The position numbers were made by a program, and so were the translations under genes. The notes under the pieces are model-generated. The model did no database searches. It worked only from the letters and a program-made list of their open reading frames with translations, and was not told the DNA's origin. From the NCBI RefSeq assembly GCF_003254155.1, contig NZ_QKZI01000001.1, forward strand, positions 186,001 through 250,000: a stretch of 64,000 bases of DNA, in the 5' to 3' direction. Positions 54,466 through 64,000 of the stretch are shown here, in pieces (position 1 is the first letter of the stretch; each line of letters starts with the position of its first letter). Origin of the DNA: Psychrobacillus insolitus. GTDB taxonomy: Bacteria > Bacillota > Bacilli > Bacillales_A > Planococcaceae.

Positions 54466-54502
54466 GGAAAGAATTTTTAACTAATCGATGAGGTGAAATA
54501 GA

Positions 54503-54925
54503 TTGAAAATATCAACAAAAGGACGTTATGGTTTAACTATTATGATTGCGTTAGGAAGACAGTTCGGTGAGGGACCAGTTGCACTAAGACAAATTGCAGC
54601 TGCAAATGATCTATCGGAAGCTTATTTAGAACAAATCGTTTCTCCTTTACGTAATGCAGGTTTAGTGAAAAGTGTACGTGGAGCATACGGAGGCTATATG
54701 TTAGCGAATGAACCTAGTTCGATTACAGCAGGCGATGTTATTAAAGTATTGGAAGGCCCAATTCAACTAGTAGAAGGAATTGAAAATGAGGCCCCATCAC
54801 AACGTCATCTTTGGACAACTGTTAGTAATGCAGTGAAAAATGTATTAGATACAACAACGATAGATGATTTAGCAAAATATACGGATGAAGAACCAGATGA
54901 TTCTGGCTATATGTTTTATATTTAA
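54503..54925 (+). CDS. cymR: Rrf2-family cysteine metabolism repressor CymR
   Basis: 140 aa from TTG 54503 (GAGGTGAAATAGA site). Rrf2 winged helix: KISTKGRYGLTIMIALGRQF, LSEAYLEQIVSPLRNAGLVK, SVRGAYGGYMLANEP. It contains no cysteine at all, so it cannot ligate a cluster as IscR does. This fits CymR, which works with CysK. Heads the conserved cymR-iscS-mnmA cluster, 12 bp from the next gene. Confidence 0.93.
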   Translation: MKISTKGRYGLTIMIALGRQFGEGPVALRQIAAANDLSEAYLEQIVSPLRNAGLVKSVRGAYGGYMLANEPSSITAGDVIKVLEGPIQLVEGIENEAPSQRHLWTTVSNAVKNVLDTTTIDDLAKYTDEEPDDSGYMFYI

Positions 54926-54936
54926 GGAGCTTCGAA

Positions 54937-56076
54937 ATGACGAGAATATATTTAGATCATGCTGCCACAACACCAATGGCAAAAGACGTTTTAAACGTTT
55001 TTATGAATGAAATGAATTCCGATTACGGCAATGCATCCAGTATTCATCATACGGGTAGAAGTGCAAGAAAAAAATTAGACGAAGCAAGAACGCTATTAGC
55101 AAACAGTATTCATGCACATGAAAATGAGATTACCATTACTAGTGGTGGTACAGAAGCGGATAATTACGCAATTTTTGGGACTGCCTATGCACGTAAGCAT
55201 GAAGGAAAGCATATTATCACAACGACTATTGAACATCATGCCGTACTACATGCATGTGAACAACTAGAGCGAGAAGGCTTTGATGTAACTTATTTGCCAG
55301 TGAATGCAGATGGCCTGATTGATATCAATGACTTGAAAAAATCACTTCGAGAAGATACTATATTAGTTTCAGTAATGTACGGCAACAATGAAGTTGGTTC
55401 AATTCAGCCTATCGGGCAAATTGGCGAGTTATTACAAGATCATACTGCATATTTTCATACCGATGCAGTGCAAGCATATGGGGTTGTCCCAATTAATGTG
55501 AATGATTTACATGTTGATCTTCTAAGTGTTTCAAGCCATAAAATAAATGGGCCTAAAGGGATTGGGTTTTTATATCAACGAAAAGGTTTGTTATTAAAAC
55601 CTTTGTTCTACGGTGGGCAGCAAGAACGTAAAAAACGTGCAGGTACTGAAAATGTTCCTGCTGTAGTTGCTTTTGCAAAAGCAGTAGAACTGAAACAGCT
55701 TCATTTGGAAGAGACTATTAGCCAATATAAAAAATGGAAACATGTGTTTACCGAGCAACTTCAAAAAGGCGGCGTACAGTTTAAAGTTAACGGTCCGAAA
55801 GACAATGTTCTTCCCCATGTATTGAATCTTAGTATCCCACAAACAGATGTAGAAACGTTTTTAGTTCAACTAGATTTAGCTGGAATTGATGCATCAAGTG
55901 GCTCTGCATGTACTGCAGGCTCTATTGATCCATCTCATGTTCTAGTAGCTATGTACGGTGAAAAATCGCCAGAGCTCCGCAATTCCGTTCGATTCAGTTT
56001 TGGACTTAATAATACGGAGCAGCAAGTAATAGATGCTGCGCAGAAAATAAGTAAAATTATTCCTAAAGCCAAATGA
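54937..56076 (+). CDS. iscS: Cysteine desulfurase (IscS-like, YrvO)
   Basis: 379 aa PLP enzyme. TSGGTEADNYAIFG, EHHAVLHACEQL, HTDAVQAYG, the PLP Lys in SVSSHKINGPKG and the catalytic Cys loop ASSGSACTAGSIDPSHV. RBS AAGGAGC. Adjacent mnmA indicates that it supplies persulfide sulfur for 2-thiouridine in tRNA, as shown for YrvO in B. subtilis. Confidence 0.94.
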   Translation: MTRIYLDHAATTPMAKDVLNVFMNEMNSDYGNASSIHHTGRSARKKLDEARTLLANSIHAHENEITITSGGTEADNYAIFGTAYARKHEGKHIITTTIEHHAVLHACEQLEREGFDVTYLPVNADGLIDINDLKKSLREDTILVSVMYGNNEVGSIQPIGQIGELLQDHTAYFHTDAVQAYGVVPINVNDLHVDLLSVSSHKINGPKGIGFLYQRKGLLLKPLFYGGQQERKKRAGTENVPAVVAFAKAVELKQLHLEETISQYKKWKHVFTEQLQKGGVQFKVNGPKDNVLPHVLNLSIPQTDVETFLVQLDLAGIDASSGSACTAGSIDPSHVLVAMYGEKSPELRNSVRFSFGLNNTEQQVIDAAQKISKIIPKAK

Positions 56077-56089
56077 ATAATTGAAATGA

Positions 56090-57211
<1,122 letters not shown>

Positions 57212-57225
57212 ATGGAGGACATAAA

Positions 57226-57882
57226 TTGAATTACAATGAATTAGGTATTCAAGCAATACAAGAAGAAGATTATGAAAAAGCAGCAGAATGGTTTAATAAA
57301 GCAGTGGAGGAAAACCCGGAAGACTCAATTGGTTATATAAATTTTGGTAATCTATTAGCATCCATGAATGAAAATGATCGTGCAGAACGTTTTTTCCAAA
57401 AAGCAATTATACTAGACGAAAAAGCGGCAACAGCTTACTATAGTTTAGCAAATTTATATTATGAAGCAGACCGTTTTGAAGAAGCAGCAAAGCTATATGA
57501 AAAAGCTATTGCTAATGGAATTGAAGGCCCAGATGCATACTTTATGTTAGGGAAGAGCTTTGAAAAAGAAGGACATACGAAACTTGCTTTGCCGTACTTA
57601 CTACGTGCGTATGAGCTGGATAAAGAGGATGTTCAGATTAAGCTTACGTATGCAATTTCACTAGCTAGCTTGGAAATGTTCGATGTAGCAGAGCCTGTTT
57701 TGAAAGAAATTTTGGAAATAGATGCAAAAAATGCAGATGCACACTATAATTTAGGTGTACTATATGCTGTTTCAACAACAAATTCAGAGGGAGCTCTTTA
57801 TCATTTAAAAGAAGCTTTCACGATTCAACCAAGTTACGATCAAGCAAGATATGTATATGACATGATTTCTCTAACAAATTAA
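57226..57882 (+). CDS. Tetratricopeptide repeat protein (YrrB-like)
   Basis: 218 aa from TTG 57226 (TGGAGGAC site). About six TPR units, e.g. YEKAAEWFNKAVEENPEDSI, AATAYYSLANLYYEADRF, EEAAKLYEKAIANGIEG and ADAHYNLGVLYAVS. A protein-interaction scaffold; position between mnmA and recD2 matches B. subtilis yrrB. Partner unknown. Confidence 0.92.
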   Translation: MNYNELGIQAIQEEDYEKAAEWFNKAVEENPEDSIGYINFGNLLASMNENDRAERFFQKAIILDEKAATAYYSLANLYYEADRFEEAAKLYEKAIANGIEGPDAYFMLGKSFEKEGHTKLALPYLLRAYELDKEDVQIKLTYAISLASLEMFDVAEPVLKEILEIDAKNADAHYNLGVLYAVSTTNSEGALYHLKEAFTIQPSYDQARYVYDMISLTN

Positions 57883-57902
57883 GCGATTTAGGAGGCGATA
57901 GT

Positions 57903-60344
57903 ATGACCAATGAAATGAATATTGAAAAGAATTTTATCACTGGTCGTCCTATCGTCACCATATTTCATAATCCCCAAAATTTATTCTCTATCATTAAACT
58001 AAAGATTAAATCCACAAACACAACCTATACAGACAAAGAAATAATCGTAACAGGTTATTTCCCTTCATTAGTATTAGAGGAACCTTATAAATTTACTGGA
58101 TTGATAAAAAATCATCCTAAATACGGTGTTCAATTTCAAGTCGAAACATTCCAAAAAGAAGTCCCTGCAACAGAACAAGGAACCATTCATTATTTATCAA
58201 GTGATTTATTCCCTGGAATCGGAAGGAAAACAGCAGAACAAATCGTGAAAAAGTTAGGCCAAAATGCTATTAAAAAAATATTAGATGATCCCGCTTCTCT
58301 AGATGTGATTCCAAGACTAGGAGAAGATAAAAAACAAACGATTCGAGCAGTCCTAGAACAAAATTTAGGTTTAGAAAAAGTGATGATTCAGCTGAATGAT
58401 TGGGGATTCGGTCCGCAGGTTGCGATGAAAATTTATCAAGCATACCGAGAAAATACGCTTGAAGCTCTAACGAAAAATCCCTATCGCTTAATAGAAGAAG
58501 TGGAAGGTGTAGGATTTGTTCGGGCAGATGAACTCGGGTATAAACTGGGTATTACAGGAAATCATCCGGATCGTATTAAAGCTGCTATTTATCATTTATT
58601 ACAAAATGCTTCGCTTAGTGAGGGGCATGTATTTTTATATGCAGAGCAACTATTAGATTCCGTTAAAAAGTTACTAGAAAATGCACAACGAGAAGAAATA
58701 TCCTATGAATCTATTACAAAATGCTGCATTGAACTTGCAGAGGAAAGTAGAATTGTAGGAGAAGTAAATCGCTTTTACATTCCCTCTCTCTATTATTCAG
58801 AAGTAGGGATCAGTTCGAAAGTGGAGTCTTTACTTGCTGAACAGGATGCTCATCACAAGTTTCCCATAGCGGAGATGAAAAAGCATTTAGGTGGAATAGA
58901 AGAACGTCTGGGTGTACAATATGCGGCGACGCAAGTAAAAGCAATTGAAACTGCTTTAAATTCTAGTATGACGTTACTCACGGGGGGACCTGGTACTGGG
59001 AAAACAACGGTTGTTAGAGGAATAGTAGAATTATATGCAGAATTACATGGACTATCCCTGGACCCTAAAGAATGGGCAAAAGATAAAAAACCATTTCCAG
59101 TTGTATTAGCTGCACCAACCGGTCGTGCGGCAAAGCGTTTAAGTGAATCCACCGAATTACCTGCAATGACCATACATAGGCTTCTCGGCTTCAATGGTCA
59201 AGAAGATAATGATGCAGAAGGCAAAGAAATAGAAGGTAAATTAATCATTATTGATGAAACTTCTATGCTTGATACATGGCTTGGACACCAACTATTAAAA
59301 GCCATTCCTAAAGATGCCCAAGTTATTTTTGTAGGGGATCAAGATCAACTTCCACCAGTTGGCCCAGGTCAAGTGTTAAAAGATTTACTTGCATCAAAAC
59401 GAGTGCCAACAGTGGAATTAATCGATATTTATCGCCAAGCTGATGGTTCTTCCATTATTGAACTTGCCCATGAGATGAAGCAAGGAAGGGTGCCACAATC
59501 GCTACTTGCTAAAACAAAGGACCGTTCCTTTATCAATGCATCAACCGAACAAATTCCAAAAGTAGTAGAGCAAGTACTTAAAAGTGCGCTTTCAAAAGGG
59601 CACTCTATTAGAGATATTCAAGTTCTTGCACCTATGTATAGAGGTCCAGCGGGAATAGATGCATTAAACAAAATGATTCAAGAAATGGTCAATCCAAATA
59701 CAGACGGTAAACGAAAAGAAATGGTATTTGGCGAAACCGTGTATCGAATAGGTGATAAAGTACTGCAATTGATCAATCAACCAGAAAGCAATGTATTTAA
59801 CGGTGATATGGGAGAAGTCGTGAGTATTTTCAAGGCAGCAGAAACTGCTGAGAAGAAAGAAATGATGGTTATTTCATTTGATAACACAGAAGTTACATAT
59901 GAAAAATCGGATTTAAATCAAATTACGTTGGCCTATTGTTGTTCTGTACACAAATCGCAAGGCAGCGAATTTCAAACGGTCATTATGCCTGTTACAAGAA
60001 GTTACATGAAAATGTTACGGAGAAACTTATTATATACCGGTATTACTCGGGCGAAAAGTTTCCTCATTCTTTGTGGAGATCCAGAAGTATTCCGGTTTGG
60101 TGTAGAAAGAACGGATGATTTACAACGTCTAACTACATTGAAAGATCGGTTGACTACAAGTGAAGAGCCGGTTGAGGTAAAAGAAGAAACGAAAACATTA
60201 TCGGATGAATATACAAATGAAGAAACAATCGATTATCATGCAAAGGATTTTTCTTATTTATCTGCTGATAATTATCATGTAGTAGATCCATTAATAGGGA
60301 TGAATGGCATTACTCCTTATCAATTTTTAGAAGCTGATAATTGA
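57903..60344 (+). CDS. recD2: RecD2 superfamily I DNA helicase (YrrC)
   Basis: 813 aa. N-terminal OB-like region and HhH pairs (LFPGIGRKTAEQIVKKLG, VEGVGFVRADELGYKLG), Walker A LTGGPGTGKTTVVRG near 360, VVLAAPTGRAAKRLSE, IIDETSMLDTWLG, FVGDQDQLPPVGPGQVLKD, and C-terminal SVHKSQGSEFQTVIMPV. 5'-3' helicase without RecBC; helps fork progression. RBS AGGAGGCG. Confidence 0.96.
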   Translation: MTNEMNIEKNFITGRPIVTIFHNPQNLFSIIKLKIKSTNTTYTDKEIIVTGYFPSLVLEEPYKFTGLIKNHPKYGVQFQVETFQKEVPATEQGTIHYLSSDLFPGIGRKTAEQIVKKLGQNAIKKILDDPASLDVIPRLGEDKKQTIRAVLEQNLGLEKVMIQLNDWGFGPQVAMKIYQAYRENTLEALTKNPYRLIEEVEGVGFVRADELGYKLGITGNHPDRIKAAIYHLLQNASLSEGHVFLYAEQLLDSVKKLLENAQREEISYESITKCCIELAEESRIVGEVNRFYIPSLYYSEVGISSKVESLLAEQDAHHKFPIAEMKKHLGGIEERLGVQYAATQVKAIETALNSSMTLLTGGPGTGKTTVVRGIVELYAELHGLSLDPKEWAKDKKPFPVVLAAPTGRAAKRLSESTELPAMTIHRLLGFNGQEDNDAEGKEIEGKLIIIDETSMLDTWLGHQLLKAIPKDAQVIFVGDQDQLPPVGPGQVLKDLLASKRVPTVELIDIYRQADGSSIIELAHEMKQGRVPQSLLAKTKDRSFINASTEQIPKVVEQVLKSALSKGHSIRDIQVLAPMYRGPAGIDALNKMIQEMVNPNTDGKRKEMVFGETVYRIGDKVLQLINQPESNVFNGDMGEVVSIFKAAETAEKKEMMVISFDNTEVTYEKSDLNQITLAYCCSVHKSQGSEFQTVIMPVTRSYMKMLRRNLLYTGITRAKSFLILCGDPEVFRFGVERTDDLQRLTTLKDRLTTSEEPVEVKEETKTLSDEYTNEETIDYHAKDFSYLSADNYHVVDPLIGMNGITPYQFLEADN

Positions 60345-60389
60345 CATTAAGGCGATAGTTTTTTATAATCAATTGCATATAGTAAAATG

Positions 60390-60612
60390 TTGACAGAGAA
60401 AGTACACTTGTTACCTGTTTAGAGATGGATTCCACGGCTGAAAGAATCCTCAAGGTACAACAATGTGGAAAGCTACTCTTGAGTGCAGTTCAAAACCTGC
60501 CGTTTAGCCGCGTTAAGGCTTCTTGAGAGACGCAATAGTAATTATTGTGTAACTAGGGTGGTACCGCGAAATGATAGCTTTCGTCCCTTTTATGGGATGA
60601 AGGCTTTTTTGT
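60390..60612 (+). promoter_or_regulatory. T-box riboswitch of alaS
   Basis: T-box AGGGTGGTACCGCGA (60555-60569) and terminator (CTTTCGTCCCTTTTATGGGA, GAAGGCTTTTTT, to 60612). Upstream, the 6-bp stem GGATTC/GAATCC with 11-nt loop CACGGCTGAAA (60427-60449) is followed 22 nt later by GCT (60472-60474) in the context GGAAAGCTAC, a plausible Ala specifier. The UGGU bulge complements the A73 discriminator of tRNA-Ala. Confidence 0.93.
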
Positions 60613-60646
60613 GTCCAAAAATGAATAACTTCTAGGAGGAAATGGA

Positions 60647-63280
60647 ATGAAACAATTAACAGGTGCTCAAATTAGACAAATGTATTTAGACTTTTTTATA
60701 GAGAAAGGACATACACAAGAACCATCTGCACCACTCGTACCGATTAATGATCCTTCTCTTTTATGGATTAATAGTGGAGTAGCTACGCTAAAGAAATATT
60801 TTGATGGTCGTGTAGTACCGGAAAATCCACGTATTACAAATGCACAAAAATCGATTCGTACAAACGATATTGAAAATGTAGGGAAAACTGCTAGACATCA
60901 TACGTTTTTTGAAATGTTAGGAAACTTCTCAATTGGTGAATACTTTAAAAAAGAAGCAATCGAGTGGGCTTGGGAATTCTTAACAGATGAAAAGTGGATG
61001 GCATTCGAAGGAGAAAAATTATCTATAACGATTCATCCAGAAGATGAAGAAGCATATGCTATATGGAGAGATGAAATTGGTATTCCGGAAGAAAGATTGA
61101 TACGTCTAGAAGGAAACTTCTGGGATATCGGGGAAGGTCCAAGTGGTCCGAACTCTGAAATTTTCTATGATCGTGGAGAAGAATATGGCAATGATTTAAC
61201 GGATCCTGAATTATATCCGGGTGGAGAGAATGACCGCTATTTAGAAATTTGGAACTTGGTATTCTCTGAATTTAACCATAATCCAGACCATACATATACA
61301 CCACTTCCAAAGCAAAATATTGATACAGGTATGGGATTAGAACGAATTACAAGTGTTGTGCAAAATGTACCAACTAACTTTGATACAGATTTATTCATAC
61401 CAATTATTCGTCAAACAGAAGCGATTTCTGGTAAAGTATATCGTGATAATGAAACAGATGACACTGCATTTAAAGTTATTGCAGATCACGTACGTACAGT
61501 AGCTTTCGCAATTGGAGACGGAGCACTACCTTCAAACGAAGGAAGAGGTTATGTACTTAGAAGACTTCTACGTCGTGCTGTTCGTTTTGCAAAACAATTA
61601 GGCATTGAAAAACCGTTCTTATATGAACTTGTGCCAGTTGTAGGCGAAATCATGCAAGATTTCTACCCAGAAGTAACTGCAAAAAAAGACTTTATCATGC
61701 GTGTGATTAAAACAGAAGAAGAAAGATTCCATGAAACATTACATGATGGTCTTGCCATTTTGGAAAAAGTAATTGCTGAACAAAGTTCTAAAGGTGAATC
61801 TTCTATTCCTGGAACAACAACATTTACACTATACGATACGTATGGTTTCCCAATTGAGTTAACAGAAGAATATGCAGAAGAAGCGAATATGACAGTGGAC
61901 CATGAAGGTTTCAAAAAAGAAATGGAAGCACAACGTAATCGTGCTCGTGCAGCTCGTCAAAATGTAGATTCTATGCAAGTTCAATCAGAAGTGTATAGCA
62001 ATATTATTGAAGTCAGTGAGTTTGTCGGCTATGATACATTAACAGTAACATCAAAAATCACATCCATTATTCATGGGGATGCATTAGTGAAAACAGCTCA
62101 TGAGGGAGATGAAATTAAAGTAATCTTATCTCAAACTCCATTTTACGCAGAGAGTGGTGGTCAAGTAGCTGATCATGGAACGATTGAAAATGATACATTT
62201 AGAGGATTTGTAAAAGATGTTCAAAAAGCACCAAACGGACAAAATTTACACACAGTTATAGTTGAATCAGGTGAAGTAACAACTGGTTCTGAAATTACTG
62301 CAACAGTAGACCGTTCACAACGTGGCCATACAGTGAAAAATCACTCAGCAACACATATACTTCACCAAGCATTAAAAGATGTTCTAGGTACGCATGTAAA
62401 CCAAGCAGGATCTTATGTTGGTCCAGATCGTTTGCGTTTTGACTTCTCTCATTTTGGACAAGTGACAAAAGAAGAGTTAGAAAAAATTGAACGCATTGTA
62501 AATGAAAAAGTGTGGGAGAATATTCCTGTTGTGACTAGTCTCCGCAACATTGATGAAGCGAAGCAAATGGGTGCAATGGCATTATTCGGTGAAAAATACG
62601 GAGATGTCGTACGCGTAGTTCAAATGGGTAAATTCTCTTTAGAACTTTGTGGAGGAATACATGTATTTAATACTTCGGAAATTGGATTCTTTAAACTCCT
62701 TTCTGAAAGTGGAATTGGAGCAGGTACTAGACGTATTGAAGCGGTAACTGGTAAAGGTGCTTTTGAAGTTATAAAACAAGAAGAACAAACACTTGTGGAA
62801 GCAGCAAATCAATTAAAAGCACAACCAAAAGATTTAGTTTCAAAAGTGGCTCTAACCCTAATTGAATTAAAAAACCTTCAAAAAGATAATGAATCTTTAT
62901 CTGCGAAAATTGCAAATAGTCAAGCATCGTCCGTGTTGTCATCCGCACAAAAAGTGAATGATATAACAGTACTTTCGGTGAAAGTTGATGCAAAAGATAA
63001 CAATCAATTGCGTCAAATGATGGATGATTTGAAACAAAAACTGGAATCAGCTGTCATTGTTTTAGGTGCTGTAGATGGGGATAAAGTAATGATTTCTGCA
63101 GGTGTTACAAAAGATTTAGTAGGCGGGAACTACCATGCTGGAAATATCGTCAAATTAGTAGCGGAACAATGTGGAGGTAAAGGTGGCGGCAGACCTGACT
63201 TCGCAATGGCAGGTGCTAAAGACGGCTCTAAACTAGAAGCAGCTTTAAATTCAGTGTTTGATTACATCAAATCAGTCTAA
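60647..63280 (+). CDS. alaS: Alanyl-tRNA synthetase
   Basis: 877 aa, full length. Class II core ([40 protein letters not shown]), editing domain [11 protein letters not shown] and [15 protein letters not shown], then the DHHA1 C-terminal domain [18 protein letters not shown]. In the editing site Ile stands in CGGIH where Bacillus usually has CGGCH and E. coli CGGTH; the Cys and His metal ligands are kept. RBS AGGAGGAAATGG. Confidence 0.97.
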   Translation: MKQLTGAQIRQMYLDFFIEKGHTQEPSAPLVPINDPSLLWINSGVATLKKYFDGRVVPENPRITNAQKSIRTNDIENVGKTARHHTFFEMLGNFSIGEYFKKEAIEWAWEFLTDEKWMAFEGEKLSITIHPEDEEAYAIWRDEIGIPEERLIRLEGNFWDIGEGPSGPNSEIFYDRGEEYGNDLTDPELYPGGENDRYLEIWNLVFSEFNHNPDHTYTPLPKQNIDTGMGLERITSVVQNVPTNFDTDLFIPIIRQTEAISGKVYRDNETDDTAFKVIADHVRTVAFAIGDGALPSNEGRGYVLRRLLRRAVRFAKQLGIEKPFLYELVPVVGEIMQDFYPEVTAKKDFIMRVIKTEEERFHETLHDGLAILEKVIAEQSSKGESSIPGTTTFTLYDTYGFPIELTEEYAEEANMTVDHEGFKKEMEAQRNRARAARQNVDSMQVQSEVYSNIIEVSEFVGYDTLTVTSKITSIIHGDALVKTAHEGDEIKVILSQTPFYAESGGQVADHGTIENDTFRGFVKDVQKAPNGQNLHTVIVESGEVTTGSEITATVDRSQRGHTVKNHSATHILHQALKDVLGTHVNQAGSYVGPDRLRFDFSHFGQVTKEELEKIERIVNEKVWENIPVVTSLRNIDEAKQMGAMALFGEKYGDVVRVVQMGKFSLELCGGIHVFNTSEIGFFKLLSESGIGAGTRRIEAVTGKGAFEVIKQEEQTLVEAANQLKAQPKDLVSKVALTLIELKNLQKDNESLSAKIANSQASSVLSSAQKVNDITVLSVKVDAKDNNQLRQMMDDLKQKLESAVIVLGAVDGDKVMISAGVTKDLVGGNYHAGNIVKLVAEQCGGKGGGRPDFAMAGAKDGSKLEAALNSVFDYIKSV

Positions 63281-63325
63281 TTTCTGCAGAGCTGATCCAA
63301 GAGAAAAGGAAGTAAATACGCCTAG

Positions 63326-63360
63326 GTAAATTTGATCAATAGGTCAAATTTACTTTAGCT
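63326..63360 (+). terminator. Terminator of alaS
   Basis: 10-bp perfect stem GTAAATTTGA/TCAAATTTAC (63326-63335, 63344-63353) followed by TTTAGCTT; A-T rich and with a short T-run, so moderate. Confidence 0.65.
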
Positions 63361-63363
63361 TAT

Positions 63364-63392
63364 TTGAAAGTCTTTACATCTTCGGTTATACT
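63364..63392 (+). promoter_or_regulatory. SigA promoter for ireB-ruvX
   Basis: TTGAAA (63364-63369), 17 nt, TATACT (63387-63392), 50 bp before the ireB start. Confidence 0.78.
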
Positions 63393-63442
63393 GTAGAATA
63401 TATATAAGTTTGTGTATTAAAATCGAAAGCGAGGTGCTGATC

Positions 63443-63742
63443 ATGAGTTCATTTGATAAAACAATGAAATTCAACTTTCCAGAAGAGTCTATGGAACAAG
63501 AGGTCAAACATGTGATGCTACAAGTTCACTCAGCATTAGAAGAAAAAGGGTACAATTCAATCAATCAAATCGTAGGCTACTTGCTATCTGGTGATCCAGC
63601 TTATATTCCTCGACATCAAGATGCCCGGAACATGATACGAAAATTAGAGCGAGACGAAATTCTAGAAGAACTAGTTAAGTTTTATATTAAAAAAATAATG
63701 AGGCTTAAAAATGCGAATAATGGGTTTAGATGTCGGTTCTAG
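63443..63742 (+). CDS. ireB: IreB family regulator (YrzL), C terminus frameshifted
   Basis: 99 aa as read from ATG 63443 (CGAGGTGCTGATC site). [55 protein letters not shown] and [13 protein letters not shown] are the whole IreB fold. After KK the frame runs on through [15 protein letters not shown] into ruvX. If the A-run at 63689-63695 had eight A instead of seven, the protein would end KKNNEA at TAA 63706-63708, giving 88 aa, the normal family length, two bases before the ruvX ATG. Substrate of the Ser/Thr kinase IreK/PrkC in enterococci. Confidence 0.88.
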   Translation: MSSFDKTMKFNFPEESMEQEVKHVMLQVHSALEEKGYNSINQIVGYLLSGDPAYIPRHQDARNMIRKLERDEILEELVKFYIKKIMRLKNANNGFRCRF

Positions 63743-64000
63743 AACAGTTGGCGTTGCAATTAGCGACGGACTTGGATGGACCGCACAAGGAATTGAAACA
63801 ATCAAAATTAACGAGGAAAATCTAGAGTTTGGTTTAGAACGTATTGATGCACTCGTTAAAGAGCATAATGTAACAGAATTCGTAGTTGGATATCCTAAAA
63901 ACATGAATAATTCTATAGGTCCGAGAGCAGAAGCTTCCGAGCAATATGCAAAGTTGCTCACGGATAAATTTAGTTTTCCTGTGACAATGTGGGATGAAAG
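63711..64000 (+). CDS. ruvX: RuvX/YqgF-like Holliday junction resolvase (partial)
   Basis: First 96 codons only; the window ends inside the gene. [19 protein letters not shown] is the conserved RNase-H-like first strand with the catalytic Asp, followed by [19 protein letters not shown] (the second motif, normally VGLPKNMxGxxGPRxE). Pre-16S rRNA nuclease/resolvase family. It follows ireB as in B. subtilis yrzL-yrrK; as read, the frameshifted ireB overlaps it by 32 bp. Confidence 0.93.
   Translation, partial: MRIMGLDVGSRTVGVAISDGLGWTAQGIETIKINEENLEFGLERIDALVKEHNVTEFVVGYPKNMNNSIGPRAEASEQYAKLLTDKFSFPVTMWDE

Noticed and set aside
54503-54925. IscR-type iron-sulfur regulator
   Set aside because: The protein has no cysteine, so it cannot hold a cluster; CymR fits by operon and sequence.

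Overview
The window is a low-GC, endospore-forming Firmicutes chromosome, most like the Planococcaceae (Psychrobacillus, Sporosarcina or Lysinibacillus relatives). I infer this from the sporulation genes (spo0B, spoIVFA/FB, spoVB, safA), strong AGGAGG-type ribosome sites with frequent TTG/GTG starts, T-box leaders, a 6S RNA next to aspS, and gene order that follows the Bacillus subtilis comC-maf-mreB-min-spoIVF-obg-pheA-ruv-secDF-recJ-relA-hisS-aspS-cymR-alaS chromosome arm. No species can be named from the sequence alone.

Layout. 1-2842: a Cys-type sulfatase gene and an intergenic array of four long hairpins, bracketed by two direct repeats of about 102 bp (about 90% identical), each carrying a terminator-like stem. 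2843-15643: a complete-looking type IV pilus locus. Three prepilins run leftward (one unusually large, 593 aa). Rightward are a VanW/G5 surface protein, PilB, PilT, PilC, the major pilin, PilM, PilN-like, PilO-like and the prepilin peptidase, then a short SPOR-like protein in the spoIIB position. PilC is interrupted by an in-frame TAA. 15737-21103: maf-radC-mreBCD-minCD (shape and division-site selection). 21190-26726: spoIVFA/FB, the L21 leader with rplU-prp-rpmA, spo0B, obgE, pheB-pheA. 26727-27426: a repeat-filled gap. 27427-29911: niaR (leftward), safA and a CotS/YsxE-like coat protein. 30005-34169: ruvAB-queA-tgt-yajC. 34242-39644: yrbG, spoVB (leftward), comN, secDF, lapA. 39645-40174: a 21-bp minisatellite. 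40175-45767: recJ-apt-relA-dtd. 45979-47520: an SH3/amidase exported enzyme (leftward). 47640-50973: T-box-hisS-aspS. 51211-52938: DUF2619 protein, 6S RNA, tcdA, a small basic protein. 53012-60344: rarA (leftward), cymR-iscS-mnmA-TPR-recD2. 60390-64000: T-box-alaS, ireB (apparent homopolymer frameshift at its end) and the start of ruvX.

Most of the window is ordinary, conserved housekeeping DNA. The parts worth a second look are the pilus locus (interrupted pilC, oversized minor pilin, two possible starts for the major pilin), the hairpin array and direct repeats around the sulfatase, several families of short intergenic repeats, and the homopolymer frameshift at the end of ireB.
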